A stretch of DNA of 64,000 nucleotides from the NCBI GenBank assembly GCA_947495295.1, contig CANLYJ010000001.1, forward strand, positions 558,001-622,000. The letters run 5' to 3'. Positions 1-7,553 of the stretch are shown piece after piece. Below the pieces are notes generated by a model. That model searched no databases, was not told where the DNA came from, and saw only the letters and a program-made list of their open reading frames with translations. This stretch comes from an uncultured Paracoccaceae bacterium (GTDB lineage: Bacteria > Pseudomonadota > Alphaproteobacteria > Rhodobacterales > Rhodobacteraceae). Position 1 is the stretch's first letter. Each line of letters opens with the position of its first letter. Position numbers and translations under genes: made by a program.

Positions 1-486
1 GAACGCGAAGTTTCGCGTCGTTATCATCGCGATGTGACGCCAGGTGATGCGGTTGATATCCGCTATTTGCCGCATGATCCGCGAGAGTTCGAGGCGTATA
101 TTGGTGAAAAGCGGAACAATGCCATTTGGGCGCAGGTCATTGCGGGCCTTGCGGGTCTGATTTTATTGGCGATGTTGTGGTTGATGGGGAGGAAAGTTAA
201 TCGGGCTGTTCTGGCTCGCCGCCTCGGCTATCGGACGGTGGCGAAGGTTATACAGGTGGTTGAAACCAAGGACTCTGGTCGGCCGTCTGGCGGCGGTTAT
301 ATGATATGGCAGACGGGCGATGACATTCGCGGTGAAAGTCTGATGCATCCGATTGGCAAATTGCGCGCGATTGGTTCCGGTGCAGAGATCAATGTGTATG
401 TGCGTAAAGTTCACAGTGTGTGGGACGGTGATGTGGGGCCACGCATTGTGCCTGATAGTCGTGTGCCCAAAGTCAGGCGGCGATAG
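1..486 (+). CDS. DUF3592-like membrane protein, 5' end cut by window
   Basis: The reading frame is open from the first base, so the start lies upstream; a GTG at 34 is only the first in-window start. A stretch that reads like the end of a DUF3592 domain (VDIRYLPHDPREFEAYI) is followed by a single membrane segment (AGLAGLILLAMLWLM) and a soluble part with a second beta-rich DUF3592-like module ending in RRR. Proteins of this type are membrane anchored and of unknown function. The stop at 484-486 is followed by 77 bp before the convergent lipoprotein gene. The family assignment is by pattern only. Confidence 0.6.
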   Translation, partial: EREVSRRYHRDVTPGDAVDIRYLPHDPREFEAYIGEKRNNAIWAQVIAGLAGLILLAMLWLMGRKVNRAVLARRLGYRTVAKVIQVVETKDSGRPSGGGYMIWQTGDDIRGESLMHPIGKLRAIGSGAEINVYVRKVHSVWDGDVGPRIVPDSRVPKVRRR

Positions 487-563
487 GTTGTCGCAGCACA
501 AAGGGCCTGCGCCCAGATGCGCACAGACCCTTCGTTCCTGGGGGAGGAATGCAAACCGGGTGA

Positions 564-941
564 TCAGGGGCGGGCGAGGTGCCAGTTGCCGCCGACGCCG
601 TCACCTGTGATGTCGCCGGGCTGTCGGTCATTGACCCACAGGTAGAGCGGCTGACCATCATAGGCCCATTGCTTGGTCCCGTCATCGCGGGTGATGGCCG
701 TGAATTTGCCGCCTTCGTCAGCGTCAGCCGGGGCCGCGAGTGGTGGCCAGTTGGCCGCACAGCCGCCATTGCAGGCAGATGATGTGGCCGTGTCAGGATC
801 AAAAGTATAAAGGCTCATGCCGTTTGTATCGACGAGGATGCCGTTGGACTGGGCAACGGGGGCCGTGGCGTGGCCGCCTGCATAAGCATCACATGCTGCA
901 AGACCAGCGACGAGGGAAAGGGCGATCAGGGAAAGTTTCAT
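564..941 (-). CDS. Secreted-repeat (COG4315-type) lipoprotein
   Basis: A 125-residue protein with an N-terminal lipoprotein signal (MKLSLIALSLVAGLAAC, lipobox LAAC, Cys17 as the lipidated residue). The mature part has the pattern of the short secreted repeat family of unknown function: GMSLYTFDPD, CNGGCAANWPPL and DGTKQWAYDGQPLYLWVND. It is therefore a small envelope lipoprotein, probably periplasmic; no enzyme activity is known for the family. Two internal cysteines (CNGGC) could form a disulfide. It stands alone, convergent with the partial gene to its left. Membership is clear; function is not. Confidence 0.85.
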   Translation of the reverse strand: MKLSLIALSLVAGLAACDAYAGGHATAPVAQSNGILVDTNGMSLYTFDPDTATSSACNGGCAANWPPLAAPADADEGGKFTAITRDDGTKQWAYDGQPLYLWVNDRQPGDITGDGVGGNWHLARP

Positions 942-1078
942 GGCGTAGCTCCGTAGTTTTCTGCTGTGTGCTGGCGGCTCATCCGTCAGTTACAAGGGTT
1001 ACGCAGGGGGGCAGTGGTTTATTCCCGTAGCATCCGAACTTTTTCAAAAAATATTTGTAGCACACTGAAATAGAAGGA

Positions 1079-1684
1079 TTATTTTCCTGAAATATTCACC
1101 AGTGGTACACGGATCCCGGGCCTGGTGACCGCTGGATCATATGGGGTACGGGCGAAAACTTCTTCTACCCGTGCCACAAAATGCGCAAGCGGCAGGGTGT
1201 CATATGCCGGGTCAAAGGCGCATTGGTCCCAGCGTTCGCAGAAACTTGCACAATCCTCGAAATAAGGGTCGTCGCGATATGCGTCCCGCTTGTGCGGATT
1301 GGCCCCAACATGTTCACCATAATAGATCAGTTGAAAATCACCATGTTTCTCGACCACCCATGTCACCTGTTCCCGTACAAATGGTCGCAGGATCGCCGCG
1401 GCATATTCATCGTGATTGTAAGGGGCGTAGATATCCCCGATATCGTGTAGCAAGGCCCCAACGATCCAGTCGGTGTCGGCCCCGTCGCGTTCTGCCCTTG
1501 TGGCGGATTGCAGGGAATGCCCAAGCCGGGTGATCTGGTAGCCCGAAAGCCCCTCGTCCATGCTAACCATCGCGTCAAGCAGGCGCGCGGCCGTACCCTT
1601 GGTGTACGCCACTTCATGTTTGGTCAGGAAGTCATAATCTTCCTTGTCCCCGTCCTTCATTGCTGTGAATTTTACGTGATCCAT
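1079..1684 (-). CDS. HD-domain protein (PhnZ/MIOX-like subgroup)
   Basis: A 201-residue protein with an HD-type metal site: His56, the His80-Asp81 doublet in ALLHDIGD, then His91 and His114 as possible further ligands. HD proteins are mostly metal-dependent phosphohydrolases, but this size and the GHSLQSA...LLHDIGD pattern also occur in the mixed-valence di-iron oxygenases related to PhnZ and myo-inositol oxygenase, so hydrolase versus oxygenase cannot be settled here. No phosphonate genes lie nearby. It is transcribed away from the CoxL-like gene, with 154 bp between the two starts. The ATG at 1684 was chosen because it opens the conserved part. Confidence 0.75.
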   Translation of the reverse strand: MDHVKFTAMKDGDKEDYDFLTKHEVAYTKGTAARLLDAMVSMDEGLSGYQITRLGHSLQSATRAERDGADTDWIVGALLHDIGDIYAPYNHDEYAAAILRPFVREQVTWVVEKHGDFQLIYYGEHVGANPHKRDAYRDDPYFEDCASFCERWDQCAFDPAYDTLPLAHFVARVEEVFARTPYDPAVTRPGIRVPLVNISGK

Positions 1685-1838
1685 ATATATGATCCCCGGT
1701 CGGCATTTTGTTATTGTGGGGCAGCATTAGCGACATGTCTTGCCCAGCACCGACCTTTCCAATGCGCAATTGCCGGATCACGCTGGACAAGGGTAAGTCT
1801 ACCGCTAGGGTCTGGCCAACACAGCGCATGAGGGCAGC

Positions 1839-4139
1839 ATGGAAAAGTTCGGCAAAAGCCAATCGGTGAAACGGGTGGAGGATTTGCGGTTCCTCACCGG
1901 GCATGGACGTTATGTCGATGACGTTGTGCCAGAAGGCGCGTTGCATGCCTATTTCCTGCGCAGCAACGTGGCCCATGGCGCGATTACCGAACTGGATGTG
2001 GTCGATGCCCGCGATATGCCTGGTGTGCATTTGGTTGTGACTGCGGATGATCTGATTGCTGCGGGCGTCAAAATCGGGATGCAGGGGGTCACGGTCAAGA
2101 ACCGGGACGGGTCCAAAGGGGCGGCACCGGTGCGTCCGATTCTTGCCCATGGCAGGGTTCGTCATGTGGGCGAGGCCGTTGCGATGATCGTCGCCAATGA
2201 TCTGTTGGCGGCGAAAGACGCGGCAGAGATGATCATGCTCGATATCGACGATCTGCCGGTGCATGTAGACTTGGCCGTTGGCGGCGATGCCATTCACCCC
2301 GAAGCCCCTGAAAACCGCGCCTTTGACTGGGGGATGGGGGATGAAGCTGCGACACAGGCGGCGATCACCAGTGCCGCCCATGTTGTAACGACAGAGTTGT
2401 TTGATAACCGGGTGATTGTCAACTCCATGGAACCGCGCGGCTGTTACGCCGAGGTGACCGACGGGCGTTTGCATGTGGCCTGCAACGGGCAGGGGGTCTG
2501 GGCGACCAAGGCCGACCTTGCCTATCAATTTGATATGCCCGCCGATCAAATCCGGGTCACCACCCCCGATGTGGGCGGTGGGTTCGGGATGAAGGCCATG
2601 CGCTATGCCGAACCGTTTTGTGCAGCCCACGCGGCCCGGGTTTTGGGCCGCCCAGTACGGTGGATGTCCGAACGGACAGAGGCGATGCTGTCTGACAATG
2701 CCGGCCGTGATCTAACGACGACGGCAACACTTGCCTTTGATGCTAACTATCGGATCGCCGCTTATCATATTGATACGGTTGCAAATATGGGGGCCTATAA
2801 TTCGCAATTTGCGCAGGCCATTCAGACTGACCTGTTTTCCAAGGTACTGATGGGCACCTATGATGTGCAGACCGCATATATGCGCACGCGCGGAATCTAT
2901 ACCAACACAACACCAGTTGATGCCTATCGCGGGGCCGGGCGGCCAGAGGCGATTTTTGTGCTGGAGCGGATCATGGATGAGGCGGCGCGACAATTGGGCG
3001 TTGATCCTTGGCAGTTGCGGGAAAAGAACTTCATCACCCCTTCACAGTTTCCTTATACAACTGTCAGCGGGGTGACGTATGACGTTGGTGATTTCATGCA
3101 AGTGCTGAACAGCGCCGGACGAGAAGCAGATCGACCCGGCTTTGCCGCGCGCAAGGCCGCATCTCACGCGGCGGGCAAATTGCGCGGGCAGGGGCTTTGC
3201 TACTATATCGAAAGCATCCTTGGTGACCCGGCTGAAACGACGACCGTGGAATTCACTGCTGATGGCGCCCTGATCTATGTCGGGACCCAATCAAACGGGC
3301 AGGGGCATGAAACGGTTTATGCGCAGTTCCTTTCGGACCAAACCGGTATTCCGGCTGACCAAATCGCGGTTGTGCAAGGTGACAGTGACCGGATCGCAAC
3401 CGGCGGGGGTACGGGCGGATCACGATCGGTCACCGTGCAAAATACCGCGACATTGGCCACGGTTCAGGTGATGGTTGACGCGTTCACCGCGTTTCTGGCC
3501 GACGCTGAAGGGGTGGATGCATCCGCCGTTAGCTTTGATGATGAACGGTTCCGCATTGCGGGGTCCAACCTGACGCCCACAATGCTAGACGTGGCGGATA
3601 TGGCCCGCGATGCAGGGCGTGATGACCTGCTGACGCATGCGGCGCGGATCAAGCTGGACAATCGCAGCTTTCCCAACGGGGCGCATGTGGCCGAGGTTGA
3701 GATTGATCCAGAAACCGGTGTTGTCACTGTTGACCGCTACACTGTGGTTGATGACTTTGGGAACCTGATCAACCCGATGCTGGCCGAGGGGCAGGTTCAT
3801 GGCGGGGTCGCGCAGGGGATCGGGCAGGCGCTGACCGAACAGGTGGTGTTCGATGAGGACGGTCAACTGCTCACCGCATCGTTTATGGACTATGGGATGC
3901 CGCGTGCGGATGATATTCCCATGATCGATTTTTCGACAGAATGCACACCGTCGCTTTATAATCCGATGGGAATGAAAGGCTGCGGTGAGGCGGGGACAGT
4001 CGGCGCATTGGCCGCCGTCAGCAACGCGGTGATCGACGCGCTTTGGGAAACCGGGGTGCGCAAGGTGGATATGCCGTTCACGCCACATCGGATCTGGCAG
4101 GCAATAGAATTGGCGAAGGGTGACAGTGCAACTGCGTGA
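1839..4139 (+). CDS. CoxL/XdhB-type molybdopterin-binding subunit, form II, orphan
   Basis: A 766-residue large subunit of the xanthine oxidase/CO dehydrogenase family, which binds the molybdopterin cofactor. The N-terminal a/b hammerhead domain (about 15-130) is followed by the Mo-cofactor domains; GGGFGMKA, the AYRGAGR loop near residue 365 and MKGCGEAGTVGA with the conserved Glu are visible. AYRGAGR is the form-II signature; true CO dehydrogenase (form I) carries AYxCSFR, so CO oxidation should not be assumed. The usual partner genes for the [2Fe-2S] and FAD subunits are absent on both sides; instead a DUF2235 gene overlaps its 3' end by 20 bp. Substrate unknown. Confidence 0.9.
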   Translation: MEKFGKSQSVKRVEDLRFLTGHGRYVDDVVPEGALHAYFLRSNVAHGAITELDVVDARDMPGVHLVVTADDLIAAGVKIGMQGVTVKNRDGSKGAAPVRPILAHGRVRHVGEAVAMIVANDLLAAKDAAEMIMLDIDDLPVHVDLAVGGDAIHPEAPENRAFDWGMGDEAATQAAITSAAHVVTTELFDNRVIVNSMEPRGCYAEVTDGRLHVACNGQGVWATKADLAYQFDMPADQIRVTTPDVGGGFGMKAMRYAEPFCAAHAARVLGRPVRWMSERTEAMLSDNAGRDLTTTATLAFDANYRIAAYHIDTVANMGAYNSQFAQAIQTDLFSKVLMGTYDVQTAYMRTRGIYTNTTPVDAYRGAGRPEAIFVLERIMDEAARQLGVDPWQLREKNFITPSQFPYTTVSGVTYDVGDFMQVLNSAGREADRPGFAARKAASHAAGKLRGQGLCYYIESILGDPAETTTVEFTADGALIYVGTQSNGQGHETVYAQFLSDQTGIPADQIAVVQGDSDRIATGGGTGGSRSVTVQNTATLATVQVMVDAFTAFLADAEGVDASAVSFDDERFRIAGSNLTPTMLDVADMARDAGRDDLLTHAARIKLDNRSFPNGAHVAEVEIDPETGVVTVDRYTVVDDFGNLINPMLAEGQVHGGVAQGIGQALTEQVVFDEDGQLLTASFMDYGMPRADDIPMIDFSTECTPSLYNPMGMKGCGEAGTVGALAAVSNAVIDALWETGVRKVDMPFTPHRIWQAIELAKGDSATA

Positions 4140-5193
4140 TTGGTTCTTTGGACTTTTTAGACGGCGCGCTCGATCCGAAGAGGGCGGGCTCAGGCGGCGC
4201 GGACCTGCCACCCATGTGATCATTCTGGACGGCACCATGTCGTCGCTTGAACCAGGATGGGAAACCAATGCAGGCCTGACATTCAAACTGCTGTCAGAGG
4301 CGAGCAGCCGCGAAAATCTGACAATCCATTACGAGGCCGGGATCCAATGGCGCGACTGGGCAGGGACCTGGGGCGTGATGACCGGCAAAGGCATCAACCG
4401 GCAGATTGAACGGGCTTACGGGGTTGTCGCATCCCGCTACCGGCCCGGCGATGACATCATTCTTGTCGGCTACTCGCGCGGCGCCTATGCGGTGCGATCC
4501 TTGGCGGGTGTCATTGATCTGGTCGGGCTGGTGCGGGCAGATTGCGCAACAGTCCGGGCGATCCGACAGGCATACCGGCACTATCGCACCGGTGCGCGCG
4601 GCCCGGTCGCGCTCAAATTCCGCGAACTTTATTGTCACAAGGATGTGCAGGTCGAAGCCGTCGCCGTCTGGGATACGGTCAAGGCGCTGGGACTGCGCCT
4701 GCCCATCGTCTGGCGCTGGGCGCAGGCGCAGCATGATTTTCACAACCACACATTGGGTGGCCATGTGCGCAACGGGTTTCATGCGCTGGCACTTGATGAA
4801 CGGCGCGAGGCTTACGCGCCGGTGCTGTGGGCCTGCCCGCCCGGCTGGACGGGCAATATCGAACAGGTCTGGTTTCGGGGCAATCACGGTGATGTTGGTG
4901 GGCAGGTGGGTGTTCACCCCCAAGCGCGGCCTTTGGCCAATATCCCGCTTGTCTGGATGCTCAGCCGGTTGGAAATGTGCGGGGTGACCCTGCCCGATGG
5001 TTGGCAGAACCGGTTTGAAGAAAACGTCTACGCCCCCTCCATTGGCAATTGGCGGGGCTGGTCCAAGATTTTTCTGTCACGCAGGCGGCGGATCATTGGG
5101 CGTGATGTGTCGGAAAGTATCCACGAAAGCGTGACGGATGAACTGGAACGGGCCTCAGCCGTCGGCGATCTTCATGATCAGGCAAGTGGTTGA
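4120..5193 (+). CDS. DUF2235 (Tle1-like) alpha/beta hydrolase
   Basis: 357 residues; contains the family opening IILDGTM (residues 34-40) and a nucleophile elbow GYSRGA with Ser119, in the DUF2235 domain shared with Tle1 phospholipase effectors. No T6SS, immunity or signal-peptide feature is seen, so an effector role is not supported; a cytosolic lipase or esterase is the safer reading. It starts at GTG 4120 inside the CoxL-like gene (GTG 4126 is an alternative), suggesting translational coupling. The 3' end runs 39 bp into the convergent thioesterase gene. The arginine-rich region after residue 13 (FRRRARS) is unusual but unexplained. Confidence 0.8.
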   Translation: MTVQLRDWFFGLFRRRARSEEGGLRRRGPATHVIILDGTMSSLEPGWETNAGLTFKLLSEASSRENLTIHYEAGIQWRDWAGTWGVMTGKGINRQIERAYGVVASRYRPGDDIILVGYSRGAYAVRSLAGVIDLVGLVRADCATVRAIRQAYRHYRTGARGPVALKFRELYCHKDVQVEAVAVWDTVKALGLRLPIVWRWAQAQHDFHNHTLGGHVRNGFHALALDERREAYAPVLWACPPGWTGNIEQVWFRGNHGDVGGQVGVHPQARPLANIPLVWMLSRLEMCGVTLPDGWQNRFEENVYAPSIGNWRGWSKIFLSRRRRIIGRDVSESIHESVTDELERASAVGDLHDQASG

Positions 5194-5640
5194 CCCAGTG
5201 GCGTAAAGCCTGCCATCGGTGGCACCCCTGATTTCACCATGGGCGATACCAGTGCTGCGGCCCGCATGATCAATCTCGCCCACGGCCAGAATTTCTGTCC
5301 CCAGCGGGATCGCGCGGGTCAGATTCACCTTATATTCCAACGTGGTATAGACGGACCCTTTTGGAACCATCGTCATCACGGCGCAGGCCATGCAGCTATC
5401 CAGCAATGTGCCATACCAGCCGCCATGCACGCCACCTAGCGGGTTGGTGTGCCCGAATTCTGGCGTGCCGCGAAACGTGACTTTACCCGGTGCGACCTGT
5501 TCCAGTGAATAGTTCAACAGATCAGAAATCGGCGGGCGTGCAATCTCGCCACGCAGAATGGCTTGCATGAATTCCAGGCCCGATAGCGACCGAACGGTGG
5601 TCTGGTCGGGCAGTTCTTCTAATGTGGTGGCGGTGAACAT
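5155..5640 (-). CDS. PaaI-family hotdog thioesterase
   Basis: A 161-residue hotdog-fold protein (4HBT/PaaI type) that would hydrolyse acyl-CoA thioesters in the cytoplasm. The hotdog helix region GGVHGGWYGTLLDSCMACAV and the following VYTTLEYKVNLTRAI strand are typical; no CoA substrate can be named. The ATG at 5640 is chosen over an upstream TTG at 5664 because GAGG lies a few bases before it. It begins 34 bp after the metF stop on the same strand and is probably cotranscribed with metF. The last 39 bp overlap the end of the DUF2235 gene on the other strand. Confidence 0.85.
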   Translation of the reverse strand: MFTATTLEELPDQTTVRSLSGLEFMQAILRGEIARPPISDLLNYSLEQVAPGKVTFRGTPEFGHTNPLGGVHGGWYGTLLDSCMACAVMTMVPKGSVYTTLEYKVNLTRAIPLGTEILAVGEIDHAGRSTGIAHGEIRGATDGRLYATGSTTCLIMKIADG

Positions 5641-5674
5641 CAGGCCTCGGGTGGTTTTTCCCAAGGCTGGCGGT

Positions 5675-6541
5675 TCAGGCGACGTTTTGCAACCGCAGTT
5701 TTGGCGTCACGCCAAGCGCATGGCACACGTCACGCGTCAGTTCGGGACGGTTGAGCGTGTAGAAATGCAGGTGATCAACGCCGCCCTGGATCAGATCATC
5801 GCACAGCTCTGTCGCCAATGCAGTGGCCAGCAGGTCGGTCGTGCCATCGCGGGTCGCATTTGTAAAAGCGTCCGAAACAACCTGCGGGACAGATGTGCCG
5901 CAGCTTTCGGCGAATTTCCGCGCGCCGTTCCAGTTTTCGATGGGCAAGATGCCGGGGATGATCGGGGCGTCGATCCCGGCCTTGGCACAAGCATCGCGAA
6001 ACCGGAAAAATGTCTCTGCCTCGAAAAAGAACTGGGTGATGGCTGATGTCGCGCCGGCATCCAGCTTGCGTTTCAGAAAGGTGATATCTGCCGCCTGATC
6101 GACCGCGTCTGGGTGTTTTTCAGGATAGGCGCCAACCCGGATGTTGAAATCACCAGTTTCGGCCAGGGCTGCAATCAGGTCCACGGAACTGCCAAAACCA
6201 TCTGGATGTGCCGCGAATTTTGCAGCACCTTTTGGCGCGTCGCCGCGCAAGGCGACAATATCGGTTACGCCAGACGCAGCATAGCCCGCCGCAATCTCTA
6301 GCGTTTCTGCCTTGGTGGCATCCACGCAAGTTAGATGTGCCGCCACATTCAACCCGCTGGTGCGATGGATTGTCGTCACCGCCTCATGGGTCAGCTTGCG
6401 GGTTGTCCCGCCTGCGCCATAGGTGACCGAGACGAATTTGGGGTCAAGCGGAGCCAGCGTGTTCACGCAATCCCACAGCCGGAATGACGCCTCAAGCGAT
6501 TTGGGTGGAAAGAATTCAAAGGAAACAGCTGGTGCGGACAT
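5675..6541 (-). CDS. metF: Methylenetetrahydrofolate reductase
   Basis: 288 residues, the normal length for bacterial MetF, a cytosolic FAD enzyme that reduces 5,10-methylene-THF to 5-methyl-THF for methionine synthesis. Seen: VSFEFFPPKS with the conserved catalytic Glu near the N terminus, FVSVTYGAGGTTR, HLTCVDATK, ALRGD and AITQFFFEAE. The ATG at 6541 is preferred to a start 12 codons upstream because an AGAGAGG ribosome site precedes it and the conserved sequence begins immediately. It is divergent from a MetR-like LysR regulator, with a perfect MetR box between them, so methionine/homocysteine control is likely. Confidence 0.96.
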   Translation of the reverse strand: MSAPAVSFEFFPPKSLEASFRLWDCVNTLAPLDPKFVSVTYGAGGTTRKLTHEAVTTIHRTSGLNVAAHLTCVDATKAETLEIAAGYAASGVTDIVALRGDAPKGAAKFAAHPDGFGSSVDLIAALAETGDFNIRVGAYPEKHPDAVDQAADITFLKRKLDAGATSAITQFFFEAETFFRFRDACAKAGIDAPIIPGILPIENWNGARKFAESCGTSVPQVVSDAFTNATRDGTTDLLATALATELCDDLIQGGVDHLHFYTLNRPELTRDVCHALGVTPKLRLQNVA

Positions 6542-6588
6542 GGGGCAGACCTCTCTCTTGCGCTGACCTTTTCGCACCTTTATGAACT

Positions 6589-6601
6589 TGAAGCTAATTC
6601 A
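6589..6601. promoter_or_regulatory. MetR box between metF and metR
   Basis: The 13 bases read TGAA-GCTAA-TTCA, an exact match to the MetR consensus TGAA-N5-TTCA described in enterobacteria. The site lies 47 bp before the metF start and 34 bp before the regulator start, where it could serve both promoters. A further TTCA...TGAA pair lies just downstream (about 6608-6624). Binding is inferred. Confidence 0.75.
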
Positions 6602-6635
6602 TAACCTTCAAAACAATTATGAAGGCGGCTCACAG

Positions 6636-7541
6636 ATGCATATCGAATTCCGACATTTAAGGACGATCAAGGCGATCCACGACACCGGCGGTTTGGCGCG
6701 GGCCGCGGATCAGCTGAACATCACGCAAAGCGCGCTCAGCCATCAGATCAAGGGGATCGAAGATCAGGCCGGCGTGGAACTTTTCGTGCGTCGCTCCAAA
6801 CCGTTGAAACTGTCAGCCGCAGGCATGAAAATGCTGGCTGCGGCAGAGGCGATCCTGCCCCGCGTCGCGGCGTTGGAGGCCGAGTTTTCCGGCCTTATCG
6901 CTGGCAGCGCTGGCCGGTTGCATATCGCGATTGAATGCCATGCCTGTTTCGAATGGTTGTTTCCGGTTCTGGAACAATTCCGCCGTGCCTGGCCAGAGGT
7001 CGATGTCGATATCCGCCCCGGCCTGGCCTTTGATGCGCTGCCCGCCCTGCGTAAGGAAGAGGTGGATTTGGTCGTGTCATCCGATCCGGAGGACCTGCCA
7101 GAAACCGATTTCACACCGCTTTTTGATTATGAACCTGTCTTTGTCGCCTCTGCATCACATCCGCTGGCAGCCAAAACGGTTATCGAGGCAGAGGATTTCC
7201 GGGGCGAAACACTGATCACCTACCCGGTCGACCGGGCGCGTCTGGATGTATTTTCGCAACTTCTGACACCGGCAAAGGTGGAACCGGCCACGGTGCGGCA
7301 GGTCGAATTAACGGCAGTTATCCTGCTGCTGGTAGCATCAAACCGGGGTGTGGCGGTTTTGCCCGATTGGGTGGTGCGGCAGGTGCGCTATAATTCGGAC
7401 TATATCACACGCCCGCTGACCCATGGAGGTATCACCCGCAGGCTTTATGCCGCGACCAGGTCCGATGATACGGCGCGACCTTACATGGCCCATCTGATCC
7501 GGCTGGCAAAACAGGAAGCGGTCAAGATGCAAGTGGCGTAG
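6636..7541 (+). CDS. metR: LysR-family regulator, MetR type
   Basis: 301 residues: an N-terminal LysR winged helix (residues 1-60; TGGLARAADQLNITQSALSHQIK is split by the usual turn) and an effector-binding domain from about 90 (LHIAIECHACFEWLFPVLEQF). The ECH..C..WL..V pattern is typical of MetR, which senses homocysteine and controls met genes. The start at 6636 is 18 codons inside the longest frame; GAAGGCGG precedes it and homology begins there. The gene is divergent from metF and shares the MetR box. It ends 12 bp before the convergent GGDEF/EAL gene. Confidence 0.9.
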   Translation: MHIEFRHLRTIKAIHDTGGLARAADQLNITQSALSHQIKGIEDQAGVELFVRRSKPLKLSAAGMKMLAAAEAILPRVAALEAEFSGLIAGSAGRLHIAIECHACFEWLFPVLEQFRRAWPEVDVDIRPGLAFDALPALRKEEVDLVVSSDPEDLPETDFTPLFDYEPVFVASASHPLAAKTVIEAEDFRGETLITYPVDRARLDVFSQLLTPAKVEPATVRQVELTAVILLLVASNRGVAVLPDWVVRQVRYNSDYITRPLTHGGITRRLYAATRSDDTARPYMAHLIRLAKQEAVKMQVA

Positions 7542-7553
7542 ACCCGCCGGGCC

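Noticed and set aside
1839-4139. Carbon monoxide dehydrogenase large subunit
   Set aside because: The active-site loop is AYRGAGR (form II), not the AYxCSFR of true CO dehydrogenase.
4120-5193. Type VI secretion effector
   Set aside because: DUF2235 is shared with Tle1, but no VgrG, PAAR, Hcp or immunity gene is near.
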